This document shows, piece after piece, positions 1 through 11,900 of a DNA stretch of 64,000 nt. Source of the stretch: Monosporascus cannonballus (Eukaryota > Ascomycota > Sordariomycetes > Xylariales); contig QJNS01000089.1 of assembly GCA_004154925.1 (NCBI GenBank), forward strand, positions 62,001 through 126,000, given 5' to 3'. The notes beneath the pieces were generated by a model that ran no database searches, had not been told where the DNA came from, and worked only from the letters and a program-made list of their open reading frames with translations. Each line of letters begins with the position of its first letter. Positions within the stretch are counted from its first letter, which is position 1. The position numbers were made by a program, and so were the translations under genes.

Positions 1-546
1 CGCTCGCGTCGGCAAAGCAGACCCCAACAGTCCTGCCCTCGGAAGCCTTCATTGAGATCTTGACAGCCAGTATCATAGGGGCCGAGTCGACCTGGCCACC
101 CAGCTCGTCTTCAACGTCTTGCAGGTTACCCGGCGATGCCTGCTTCACGATCTTCCAGTTCATGCGACCACCGCTACTCGCGTATATCTCGACTCGCTTT
201 CCGAGCTTGAAGAGGGCTTCCCGCAGGAATTGTCGGAATACCGTGACGGTCATGGTCACGGATGGCAAACCGCTAGCATCATTTCTACCAAGCTGACGCA
301 CTACCGAAGTCGTCTTATACACCTGCACGGAGTGGTTAGTGATCAGGGATAATACATGGAACGAACGAGATCCGATCCGACACTTACAGTTCGCGCAATG
401 AAGTTGGCATCTTCTCCATGGGCGGTGTACCAATCTCCCCGGTCAAATATCCGTACAGTCTCTCCGTCCACAGCAGGGAGGGATTTGAAGAAACGGATGA
501 AGCCGTGCTCATCGTCGACCTTCAACTCTGGCCGGGACGACGACAT
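1..546 (-). CDS. MSH2: MSH2, DNA mismatch repair protein (5' part, cut by window edge)
   Basis: N-terminal part of the MutS homologue Msh2, which pairs with Msh6 or Msh3 in the nucleus to recognise mismatches and small loops. The ATG is at 546-544 on the minus strand. Exon 1 (546-388) gives 53 residues, including the typical fungal start PELKVDDEHGFIRFFKSLP and the motif FDRGDWYTAHG. A 65-nt intron (387-323) has donor GTAAGT, a CTAACC branch region and acceptor GCAG. Exon 2 (322-1) continues in frame with VYKTTSVVRQLG, then a conserved stretch containing MTVTVFRQFLREALF and GRMNWKIVKQASPGNLQDVE, which belongs to the mismatch-binding MutS domain I. About 160 of roughly 940 residues are present; the ATPase end lies outside. 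No stop or frameshift is seen. Identification rests on recognised family motifs and is strong. Confidence 0.93.
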
Positions 547-1109
547 GTTGAATAGCTCCTATAGATGGTAAAAGGACGTTCCGAACAAGAAAAGGGCAGA
601 ATAATTCTATCGCATATACAGAGACCCGGGGCTAGTCATCCAGTCCTCGTCAATGGGGCAGATGTTAACTGATAAGGGAGGAGTGGGTAGACAATATGTT
701 ACATTAAATTTGGGACCCGGCGATATCGTGACGCTTAAGAACGGGACCGTTGATGGAGAAGTCGCGTCCCCTTATCGGTAGAACGATAAAGTAGACGTGC
801 TGGGAGACGCGACTTGACGCGCTAAAAGTTTAATAGGCGGGCAATAGGCGGGCAATAGGCGGGCCCCTTAGCGCTAATCTTGACCGCCCAACATTAATTT
901 TCTGCCGAGCTGCTTAGCTCAGCAGCGTTTCGTCACTCTTCCGAATACCTCAGCACTAGCCGGTCGAGCTTTCAATTGAGAGTTATTTACCCCACTAAGA
1001 TTTGAAAGCTTTCGATGTTCAGTTATACGAAAGTCTAATTTGGGCCTTGTCTCTCCCTGGCACAGTACGGTACGGTAGGAGTAGGAAATTCCAATTGGAG
1101 TCGCAAGAA
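547..1109. promoter_or_regulatory. Divergent MSH2/TRM10 promoter region
   Basis: This 563-bp spacer must contain the promoters of both divergent genes. GACGCG occurs at 806-811 and 816-821 on the plus strand and at 763-768 on the minus strand. These resemble the MCB core bound by MBF (Mbp1/Swi6) in front of S-phase genes, which would suit MSH2. A small tandem repeat lies at 831-863. No clear TATA box is visible. Which gene each site serves is inference. Confidence 0.6.
831..863. repeat. Three-copy 11-bp tandem repeat
   Basis: Units TAATAGGCGGG, CAATAGGCGGG and CAATAGGCGGG run end to end at 831-841, 842-852 and 853-863, and are followed by a GGCCCC run. The repeat sits in the middle of the divergent promoter. 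It could be a repeated binding site or a slippage product; the sequence alone does not decide. Confidence 0.75.
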
Positions 1110-2564
1110 ATGGATGAGCCGTCTACGACTAACCGGTTGAAGACGGTAGCTGCCGAAAAAGCAGAAGTCGAAGCTCAGAGCCCAGAAGGCCATAAGAGCG
1201 CCACCGGTAGAACTCCGCGCGAGATTAGCGGGGTGAAGCGCCCGGCCGAAGATGAAGATGTGGATGGCGCTAGAGGTGAGGCCAACGGCGGCGGTGCTGA
1301 CACCACGACTGAGACGCCCGCCGCCCTATCTAAGAACCAGCAGAAAAAGCTGAAGCGACAGAAGAGATGGGAGGAGAAGAAGCTGCAGATGAAGGAAAAG
1401 CGGAAGGAGAAGCGCCACGACAGGAAGGAGCGCAAGAAGCTCGAGAGGGAGGCCGAGATCGCCGCCGCCGCCGCCGAGGGGAGGGAACCCGCCCTGGGCC
1501 AGCCCCCCAAGAGGGATCCGGGCAAGCGTGCACAGGTGCCCGTGTCGGTCATTATCGACTGCCAGTTCGAGAAGTACATGATGGAAAAGGAGCTCGTATC
1601 CCTTTGCAGCCAGGTTACCAGATGCTACTCCGAGAACAAGAATTCCCAATTCCCCGTCCACCTCTTCGTCAGCTCCTACGGCGGCGCCATGAAGGCGAGA
1701 TACGAGACTGCCCTGGAAAACCAGCACCAGCACTGGAAAGGCATCCGTTTTAGGGAAGGGGACTTCATGGAGGTTTCTAAAGAAGCGAAAGAGCTTATGG
1801 CTAGTCCACAGGGAGGGAAGACGACCGAGCTACTCGAAAAGGGCCGGGACTCTAGCTTGACTTTTGTCGTACCTGTCCAGGACGGCAGGAAACCCAAGAA
1901 ATCTACACCCATAGTTGAAACCGAAGCGGAAGGCGTCGACAAGTCCGTCGTCTACCTCACGGCCGACTCGCCCTACACGCTCAACTACCTCGAGCCGAAC
2001 ACCTGCTATGTCATCGGCGGCATCATCGACAAGAACCGGGAGAAGGGGCTCTGCTACAAGATCGCCCGGGAGAGGAATGTCAGGACCGCGAAGCTCCCCA
2101 TCGGCGAGTTCATGGTCATGCAGAGCCGCCACATACTGGCCACGAACCACGTCATGGACATCATGCTCAAGTACCTCGAGTTGGGGAACTGGGCCGACGC
2201 TTTCATGAGGGTCATCCCCACGAGGAAGGGCGGGAAGCTGAAAGAGGACGACGACGCGACCACCGAAGCGGATCAGGCGGAGGGCCGCGAGGAAAACAAT
2301 GCCGAAAATGGCGGGGCAGGAGCCGGAACGGAGCCGAGGAAGCGAGAAGACGTAGAGATGGTGAATGGAGATGCCGCCCAAAGAAGCCGGGCGCCGGTCG
2401 GCACTGTGGAATCAGAAGGTCTCAACGCCCAGCAACCCGAAGTAGGAGCAGTCAATGCGGATGAGGGGTTGCAGAAGAACGTGCTCGGTCAAAAGGAATG
2501 GGCGGCGCCGCCAGTTGAGCAGGAGGGAATCCAAGACCCTGTTGGGACAGTCGCGGGATCATGA
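1110..2564 (+). CDS. TRM10: TRM10, tRNA (guanine-9-N1) methyltransferase
   Basis: SPOUT-superfamily enzyme that uses S-adenosylmethionine to methylate N1 of G9 in tRNAs. The first in-frame ATG is at 1110 (G at -3, G at +4). The open frame extends upstream to 1002, but that stretch has no ATG, so 484 residues is the likely product. Residues about 74-114 are very Lys/Arg/Glu-rich, the basic N-terminal extension usual in this family. The methyltransferase core runs from about 145 to 375, opening with VSVIIDCQFE and containing VYLTADSPYTLNYLEP, YVIGGIIDKNREKGLC (the conserved Asp, about residue 307, corresponds to the one studied as a catalytic residue in yeast) and TAKLPIGEFM. The tail of about 110 residues is acidic, low-complexity and probably disordered. 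Single exon, intact, ending in TGA at 2562-2564. It is divergent from MSH2. Confidence 0.93.
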   Translation: MDEPSTTNRLKTVAAEKAEVEAQSPEGHKSATGRTPREISGVKRPAEDEDVDGARGEANGGGADTTTETPAALSKNQQKKLKRQKRWEEKKLQMKEKRKEKRHDRKERKKLEREAEIAAAAAEGREPALGQPPKRDPGKRAQVPVSVIIDCQFEKYMMEKELVSLCSQVTRCYSENKNSQFPVHLFVSSYGGAMKARYETALENQHQHWKGIRFREGDFMEVSKEAKELMASPQGGKTTELLEKGRDSSLTFVVPVQDGRKPKKSTPIVETEAEGVDKSVVYLTADSPYTLNYLEPNTCYVIGGIIDKNREKGLCYKIARERNVRTAKLPIGEFMVMQSRHILATNHVMDIMLKYLELGNWADAFMRVIPTRKGGKLKEDDDATTEADQAEGREENNAENGGAGAGTEPRKREDVEMVNGDAAQRSRAPVGTVESEGLNAQQPEVGAVNADEGLQKNVLGQKEWAAPPVEQEGIQDPVGTVAGS

Positions 2565-2880
2565 GACGTCGATTTTGTGAGGTTCCGCGCAGATTCCTGA
2601 TCCTAAACACCATCCCCGAGCTGTCGACGACACCCAGAGGCTTTCGCATAGATTGTGCCATATAGAAGGAAGGGAAGATAGAAGATGCCCTAGAACAACG
2701 AACCTAGCCTTCGCCTAGCATTGCCCCCCTAAGATCATTATCGGTAATCCCGCTGGTTTAAAATAGCAAAGGTCGTAGGATAGGGGTATCTCTATTAATT
2801 ATTAAAAGTTCTCAGCACCGCGAAACAAGCTTATTCCGGACGACTCACAGAGTATAGGGAACTTTTAAGCATCATTTTGT
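2565..2880. other. TRM10 downstream region and GC boundary
   Basis: Contains the 3' untranslated region and terminator of TRM10. I see no gene. Base composition is normal up to about 2850, then falls within a few tens of bases into the AT-rich desert, so this is a sharp compartment boundary. Confidence 0.7.
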
Positions 2881-5800
2881 AAAAACTAATTTTAATTAAA
2901 ACAGTGTTATTTTCTATATCTTTTATAACTTAATTATCCGATTATAGTAACCTTAATAATAATAAAGCAGCTATTGAATTTCAACATGATATATACAGTT
3001 ATATTAACGTATTACAGCAGCGAATCGGCTATAAAAGCAAGTCGGCTGCTTATTATATAACTTTTTTCACATCTAGTATAATATTTATAACTTTAAGAAA
3101 ACGTTATAAATTTTGATATAATTTTGAATATACATTTGACAATTTAATTTTTAAATATCTAAAGATTTACGATCAAATTTAGTCGGTTTTGGAATTTATA
3201 TAAATTTATTTTAACTTATTAAATATTTTGCTTAAGTTTTAAGTAAAACGCTTAACAGTTTTTGAATATTTTGTAATATTTTACAAGGTTATTTACAAAA
3301 ATACTTTAAATATAAAACAATTTATTTTTAATTTATTAAATAATTTCGTTTAAATAATATTTAAAAAGTGAATTATAATAATAAGTTAAATTATATATAT
3401 TTTTTATTTTCGAAAATATATAGCTTAATTTAATCAATTTTATTTATTAAATATTACTTTATTTTAAAAAAGATTTAAAAATTTAAAATATTATTAAATA
3501 TTTCGGAATTTTAAAAATTAATTTAATATTTTAAAAAATATTATATAATATATATTTTTTAATATATAATTAAATAATTAAATAATTATATAAGGTTTTC
3601 GAATTCGGTAATAAATTTAATATATATATTAATATTATTTTAATTTATATATTAAAATAAATTAAAAATAATTTTTTATAATAATTGAAATTAATATTAA
3701 AATAATTACATATAATATAATAAATATTATTATAAAATATAATATATATATATATAATTATATAAAAATTATAAAATTAAAATATTAATTTTATAAATAT
3801 TATGTATAAAATAAAAATATTATTTTTAATAAAATATTATTATATAATTTATTATGAAATATATAAAATAATTTCGAATATTTTATTTTATTAAAATTAT
3901 TTTTTTAATTATAATAATTTAAATAAAAGTTAATAATAAATATTTTAATTATTTAAAATTATTAATAATTTAATATATATTTAAATTAATATTTATATAA
4001 TTAATAAATTAAAAATATATTAAAAATATAAATATATATTATTATATTAATAATATTAAAATAAAATTATATTATATAAAAATAAAATTTATTATAATTT
4101 TATATTTAATTTATATATTAAATTATAAAATAATAATATTATATTAAATATAATTTAATTAATATAATTAATATAAAATTAAAAAAATAAAAAGAAATTT
4201 ATTATTTTATTTAAAATTTTATATAATTTAATTTAAATTTTTTTAAATAATATATATCTTATTATAAAATATAAAAAATAAATATTAATTAAATATAATT
4301 TATTTTTTTATATAATATAAATAATTTTATTTAAATTATGTATATTATTATTTTATAATATATTTTTAATTTTAATTTTTAAATTATAAAATTTATAATA
4401 ATTAAAATATTTTATTAAATATAATTTTATATATTTATATTAATAAAATTATTTAAATTAAAAAATATTATATATTAAATTTTAATTTAATTAAATAAAA
4501 TAATATTAAATTTAATAAAATATTTTAATATATATATATAATATATTTTATAAAATTATATATATTTAAAATTTTAATTAAATTTAATATTTTATATTTA
4601 AAAATATATTATATTTTAAATTAAATTATATTAAATATAAATTTGATAAAAATAAATATATTTAAAATTATAAAATAATAAAAAATTTATTTAAAAATAT
4701 ATAATATATATAATTTAATATAAATTAATTTATAAATATATTAATTTATATTTTATATAAATATTAATAATAATTAAATATAAAAATAAAAATAATATTT
4801 AAAATTTAATTTGTAAATTATATATAAATTAATAATATAAAATAATTATATTTTAATAAAATATATAATTATAATATTTAAATAAATATATAATATATAA
4901 TAATTTATATATATAATATTATTATTTATATTTTAATATATTATAATTTATTTAAAATATTATTATGAATAATATGAATTATATATTTATATTATTTTAT
5001 TTTTTAATAATTTAAATTTTATAATTATAATATATTATTTATAAATTTTTAATATATTTTAAATTTAAAACATATTATTAAAAATAAAATATAAAATTAA
5101 ATATATTAAGAATTTATATATTAATAAATATTATAATTATATTATATTATTATATAAAATAATAATATAAAATTATATATTTATTATAATTATAATTATA
5201 ATTTATATATATATAATATATATGTAAATATAAATATATAAAATATTATTTAAATTATTATAATATAAATATAAATAATATAATATTATATTAATTTAAA
5301 ATTAATTTATTAAATAATAAATAAAAATTATATTTTTATAATAATAATAATATTTATATTATTATAATTAAATTATAAAAATATAAATATATTTAAAGAA
5401 TTTATTAATTATAATATATTTTATTTTATTATTTAAAAAGAATATAAAATATAATATATATATAATAATATTTAAATAAATAATAAATTTATAAATATTA
5501 TATAAATAAAAAATAATTTTTTAAATTTAAAAATATTATAATTTTTATTATTTTAAAAATAAATAAAAATCATATTAAATATTAAAATAAATATATATAT
5601 ATATATATATATATTATTTTATTTATATATTATTTATTATATAAATTTTTAATTATTTAATATATTTATAAAATATATTAATTTTAATATTATTAAAAAA
5701 TATTATATATTTTATATAAAAATTAATTATATATTTTTTAATTATTATTATTAAATAAAATAATTATTATAAAAATAAATATATAAAATATAATAAATAT

Positions 5801-6399
5801 AATTATTTTTATATTTTAATATATATTTTTAAAAAAAGTTATAATTATATTTTAAAATATATATAAATTATTATATATATAATTTAAATATATAATTAAA
5901 TAAACTTTTTTTTAATTTCTTTATTAATAATAAATTTATTATTAAATAAATAAATATAATATATTTATTTAAATTAAATAAAAAGGTTTATTACTAAATA
6001 TTATATTTTTAATTTTTTTAATTAAATTCTTTATAATAATTATTTTAAATTCTTATTTAATTAATTAATTATTATTATTATTTTATAATTATGAAAACTT
6101 ATATTTCTTTAATAAAAATAATTTTTTTAAAAAAATATATTTTTAATTTTTTATAATTTATTAAAAATATTATTTATTTTATAAAAATAATTTTTTTTCG
6201 TAAATTAATAATTTTATATCAAAATATTATATTATTTTTTATTAGAACATTAGTAAATTTAATTATTTTTATTAATTAATAATTTTTTAAAGATTTTTGG
6301 AAATAAAAAAATAAGAAAATAAATAAAAATAAATAGCGAAATAATTGGTGTAAATATAATTAAAACTTTTAATTAAAAAAGGACGTATTTGGGATTAAA
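2881..6399. other. Extremely AT-rich desert, no genes
   Basis: Composition falls from about 2880 and reaches a minimum at 4021-5880, where I count about 14 G or C in 1860 bases. There is an A/T-only run of 304 bases at 4341-4644 and another of 266 bases at 5572-5837. An uninterrupted (AT) run of 24 bases lies at 5591-5614. No coding frame or transposon can be recognised. From about 6200 G+C rises again towards the Fot1-like relic. Confidence 0.85.
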
Positions 6400-7610
6400 T
6401 AAAATAAGTTCCGTTTTTGCAAATTTGTATTTAATATTATTTGTTATTATTGTAATTTTGAACGTATCGTAAAAGCCGGCAATAAAACCTTTTTTAGCGA
6501 TATAAATAACGTGCTACCGTATAAGAATTTCGATATATAGCGAATAAGTACGTTGTAATATGGAAAAATAAGATATATCGAGAGGTTAAAGTCGATAAGA
6601 AAAATAGGCAGATATAGAAAACGTAATAATGTAATTATTTGGGGTAATAGGTTTCGAATTCGATCGAATAGTAATTTTCGTAACCGTCGAAAATAAAAAA
6701 ACGTTTCGAAATTTTGGTATACGTTTTAATGTGTTTTTGGAAATATTTAATCCATTTTATATTTATTTTATTTATTATCCAGCCGTTTTTGTTTATAGCA
6801 AAATTATGGGCGAGTAAAAATAAGTTATTGGCAAATTAGCGAAAAAAAATAGTTTTTTCTAGTAAGAATAATAAATAAAGGTAAAGCTTAACTTTAAATA
6901 TTAACGCCATATATTATTATGGAATGTTTTCGATTTTTTTAGTTAAATTTATTTAGGTAATTTACGTTTTTCAACATTAATAATAATTATATTTAGTATT
7001 GTAAAATGCTTTATTAAAAATCCTGTTTCGTTAAAGTTATAAATATTTTTTTGCGATACCGTATTTTGCGATTATAGTCCAATTAAACTTAAATTATTTC
7101 CGAAAAGTTTTTGGATTTTCGTATAAAACGTTTTAGCAATTCATCGGTTAATTTAAATACGGTTTAAGTTTTTTTTATTATTTAATAAAGTTAAATACTT
7201 AGTTAACCCCAATACGTATCGTAACGCGTTATTCAAGTAGCAAATTCGCCATATTTTTAACGTACTAAAGCCGGATAAAAAACGTTCGCGCATTTAAGTT
7301 GAGAACATTTTCGATAATCGATTTTTTTTCGATTGGCGTTAATTTTTATAAAGCAGGAATAATATCGGCTCGGGCGCGTATACCATTATATCGCATCTTT
7401 AGGATAAAATATAAGATAATTTAAATAAAATTAAGTTTTTTATAATTAATTTCCGGGTTATTTTTCTCACTTTAAATAGCTATGTTTATTTTCGATTTCT
7501 TTGTAAGCCGCGTTATATCGTGGTTATTAGAAAATAAGTAATTGAAGTCGAATAATAAAATTGTTAAAAGAAAATATCTAGCTTATATATGTGTCCAGCT
7601 TACATATATA
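6400..7610 (-). pseudogene. Fot1/pogo-type (Tc1-mariner) transposase relic, RIP-mutated
   Basis: Translating the minus strand gives scattered but ordered matches to fungal Fot1/pogo DDE transposases. At 7047-7018 the frame reads NIYNFNETGF, where the family has a catalytic Asp in [N/D]-IYN-[F/M]-DE[T/K]GF; here the Asp codon reads AAC (Asn), a G-to-A change. Further on (about 6760-6560) there are pieces corresponding to the family's DGHGSH and LLQPLDV regions; the latter survives as PLDI near 6580. The order on the minus strand is correct for one transposase. Many in-frame stops are present, so it is dead. A 9-bp inverted repeat (arms 7584-7592 and 7602-7610) near the upstream end may be part of a terminal repeat. 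End points are approximate. Confidence 0.72.
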
Positions 7611-7619
7611 GTATGTTAT

Positions 7620-8999
7620 AATAAATTAATTTATGCTCTTATTTTTAAAATATTTATATAATTTTGTATTATGAAAATATTTATTCGAAAATATATATAT
7701 TATTATTTAAATATTTTAATATACAAAATTAAAAACTCTTATAAAATATATATAAAGTAAATAATATATGATTCAACATTATAAAGTATTAACACTTTAT
7801 AAAATTTATAAAGTTTTATAAATATATTTATAACAATTTTTAAAATATTCAAATTTTAATTAATAATAAATACTATTATATTAAAATATATTATAAGTTA
7901 TTTAATTATTTAAAAATATTAATAAAATATACTATAATTTCTTAATTTATAAACAAAATAGTTATATAAGTATTACGGTTTTTTATATTTAACTTTTTGA
8001 TTACCTTACTTTATTTATATTTTTTTAATATAATAATATATTTAGGCTTTATGTTCAAATACAATTAAACCTTACCTCAGCTAACTCAGGCCTCCCTAGC
8101 TCGTTTTCCCAATTTCTTCAAAGTCACTTAAATACCGCTTTACAACGCTAAATATTAACTAATCAAATCCCAAATCCCCGTAACGAATTAACGAAGCTTA
8201 AGTTGTAATTATATAAAAACGGCTTTATTTAATATATTTGTTTTTTCAAAAAAAACAAAAATCAGTAATAACTTAATAATAAAACGTTTTTTTATCAATA
8301 TATATATATATATATCGTTATTTCTGCTATAACTTATTATTAATATTATTCTGGTTTTAATCAGGACCTATTTACCATTCTTAAACCGTAACGCATACAA
8401 TAATTACAGCCCGAACCCGTTATGTTATTATCTCCCTTTTTAAAATACGATAAATCCGAATTTTCTCAATTTTACCGGGCTACGCCTTTAGAACAGAATA
8501 TACGTACGTATACCTTAAATTTCTGGTATTAATATAAAAAAACTAACATAACGTTTAAATATTTTATTCGTAATTAGGTTCTTTACGACAATTTAGGCCG
8601 AATTATTAGTTCGACCGCTTAAATTAACCGATTAATTAATATTTAAAAGGAAAAGTAAATCCGTAAAAAGTTGTTAATATAGGAAAATTAATAAGAATTT
8701 TTAATTCCGGCTAATTAAAACCCCGTTATATGCAAATATTATAATATATTATACGGGGAATTTATAAATTTTGCAAAAAAGCCTGGATTTCGTCGCCTGC
8801 CAAAAAAAGTATTATTGGAAATTAAAATAATTTAAATTATTTTAAAAAAAAGTTAATACTTTATAAAAACGTTTTTTTAATTAATTTAAACTTCTAAATT
8901 AAGTAATTATATATTTTAGGAAAAAATAATAATTATATAATATAAAACGAAAAACGAAATGGTTTTATAATAATAATAATCCAAATATTTTTATATTTA
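7620..8999. other. AT-rich DNA with a C-biased, less degraded block
   Basis: No gene is recognisable. The stretch 8041-8560 is less AT-rich than its surroundings and strongly C-rich over G on the plus strand (for example around 8066-8110). This would fit repeat-derived DNA mutated mainly by G-to-A on this strand. An (AT)n run lies near 8300. I cannot assign the block to an element class. Confidence 0.5.
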
Positions 9000-11900
9000 T
9001 TTTTTTATAATCTTAGTTATTATGATTAAAATAATTTCTAAAATTAATAACAATTATTTGCCTTATTTTTTAAGGAGACTTTTATTATTTTCGGGTTTAT
9101 TACGGGATAATATTAATATATTAAAAAGGTTGCATATTTGCGAAAGTTATTATACGTTAAGTAAAGATATAATTCGGTTAACGGAAAAAATTAAAATAAT
9201 TATATTAATTCTTTTATAATTATATAATTTTAATTATGATAAATTACGTTTTATAATTAAATATAATAAAATAATATTATATTTTAATATACTAATTTTA
9301 ATATTTAAAATTATGTTCGTAATATAACGTTTCGATATAATGCTGTTATACGAAATATTATTATTATTTTTATCCATTATGATAACCGTATCCTAAAAGG
9401 AAAATTAAAACAATTTATATTCCGGTCTAATTAATATTATAAAATAAAATAATTTTATAAAACGTTATAATAATATTTAATATCGTTTAATATTTTTTAC
9501 TAATTCGTAATTAATATTATCCCGATTTTGTTTTTTATTTTTATTAATATATTTTATAAACGTAATAAATAGAAATTTACCGATTTTCCATAATTAAAAT
9601 GTATTCTATATAATAAATGCTATTCGATTTCGTTAAATATAATTAACGAAAATAAAGGTATTATCAAAAATATTTATAACGTTTATCAAAAGCTTTTTTA
9701 AAAAATATATAAATTTAAAAAAAATAGTTTTATCGGATTTCGGACTATTTTTATCTTATTTATAAAAATCAGAAAACAATTAGTTATATTCCGAAAATAT
9801 AGGCTAATTAAGTCGAAATAACCGATTTATACGATAAAAAATAATAGCTTTTTTTTATTCCTATTTTATTATATATATAAATAAATTTTTTACTTATATT
9901 TATACGTATTTATTGGCCCGATAATTTAACCGGGATATATAAAACATAAATAATTTTAAAAATAAATTATTAATTTTTAAATAAAATAATGTAATTATAT
10001 TAAAAATTGCCGAAATTTTACTTTTTCGAACCTTTTTTTCTTTATATATATAATATTCTTATATTCGTATCATTTTTATAAGAATTACATATCCGATATA
10101 TACTATTTGTAATAAAAATATTTAACGTATATAAAATTTTCCGGAATACCTTAATTAAAACTTTTTTTCGAAAACCGAACTTATTAAGTTTATAAAATAT
10201 GTATATTTTTGGTTAACCGTTACCGAATTTAAATTTATCGCGTATAAGGTAATTTTTAAATATTTTGGTCGCGCCGGATAAATAAAGAAAATATGACGGG
10301 ATCCTAATTAGGACGCGTTAATAAATAAAGATCTTTTTAACGAAAAGTTTCTATTATTATTTGCTGATAATATATTACTTAATAACATAAATTATTTAAC
10401 GCATAATTTATAAATATTTTATTTTTTAATTTGGAAATATAATTTATTTATATTAATTTTTAAATAACGCGGTCCTAATCGAAAAGTACCGAATAAAACC
10501 TTTTTATCGGATAATTACGGAACCGGAAATATTTTTAATACGGCCGATATTTTTTAAGGCGATAATTTTTTTAACCTTATTAAAAATAATAATTAATTAT
10601 TAATCGATACCGTTTTTATCGATAAAAAATTTCGAAATTATTATCGTTTTTTAAAAAAGCCCAGATTTATTTATATTTTTTATATGCCATATAATATAAT
10701 AACGTTAATTGTATTAGGCGGCTAATACCGATATTATTATTTTTTTATGGGGCCGGTTAATTTAATTATAGCAAAAAAATATTTTACTTTAATTAGATAT
10801 TACGTTTTGTAATATCAAATCAAATATTTATTAATTCGATTTTAATATTAAATCTGGTTTCGACAAAATTTAAGGAAAAAATATAGAAAATATTTGATCG
10901 AAAAGGCGAATATTATAATCTGTAATTTGTTAACGAATTTCGCCGGTCGAAAAATAATATATATAATATTAATATTATTTTTTTTTCGAAATTCGTTTTT
11001 AATTAGGTACCGTATATCCTTATAATGCGAATTCCATGCCCGTTATATTTTTTTGCGAAATAAACGTTACGTTATTCGAGATTTTCGTAATAAAATCTTT
11101 AAACGCTTTTATTTTTTGTTTCGGAATTTCTGGCTTATTAAAAGATATCCGTTTCGGACTTAAAGGGACGGTTAAAATTCTGAAAATATTTTGGCCGCCG
11201 GCCGTAAAAATATAAAAACTAAATTTATTAATTTTAATAATACCGTACCTATTATTAATAACGTAAGTAAACTTAATTAGCTAAATACGGCAAAAAAACG
11301 AAAATTAACTTATAAATAACTTTAATGCAATTATCCGAAAAACTTTTAATACCGAATTTGTTAGGGATAATTTGGTTCCGGATAACCGTAATATCTTGCA
11401 TACGAAGAAAAATTATAATCCCATAACGCAAATTGTTGATAACTTAATTAATAATTTTAATTAAGGCGGTTCGTTATCGTCGTTATTTTCGTCGGATAAG
11501 TAAAATAAGAATTTATTAAACGAAAACGAACCGTTAATATAATTTTTATTTTTTTATTATTTTATACCTTTTTATAAGTAATAAGGTATTTATATTATAA
11601 TTTTAATATTAGTATAATTTTGTTATTTACGTACTTTTAATTAATTAATTTCGGGATTGTTTTATATATTACTGTAATTATTTAATTATTATATTAACGT
11701 AATTTATTCGTTTCCGGTAATAAAACCGCCGACAAAAAAATAATATTTTACGATATGCTACGTAACATAATTATTAACGAAATTAATATAAGTAATTAAA
11801 TTTATAATTTACATAATCTTAATTAATTATATTCCGTTTAAACGTTTTGTTTTTTGTAAAGTAATATAAAAATATCGTATTATTTATAATTAAATATAAT

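Noticed and set aside
1002..1109. Longer TRM10 start at 1002
   Set aside because: The codon at 1002 is TTG, not ATG; the first ATG in frame is at 1110 in good context and fits the family's usual N-terminus.
4021..5880. Inserted mitochondrial DNA
   Set aside because: No mitochondrial gene or tRNA is present, and G+C is far below that usual for filamentous ascomycete mitochondria.
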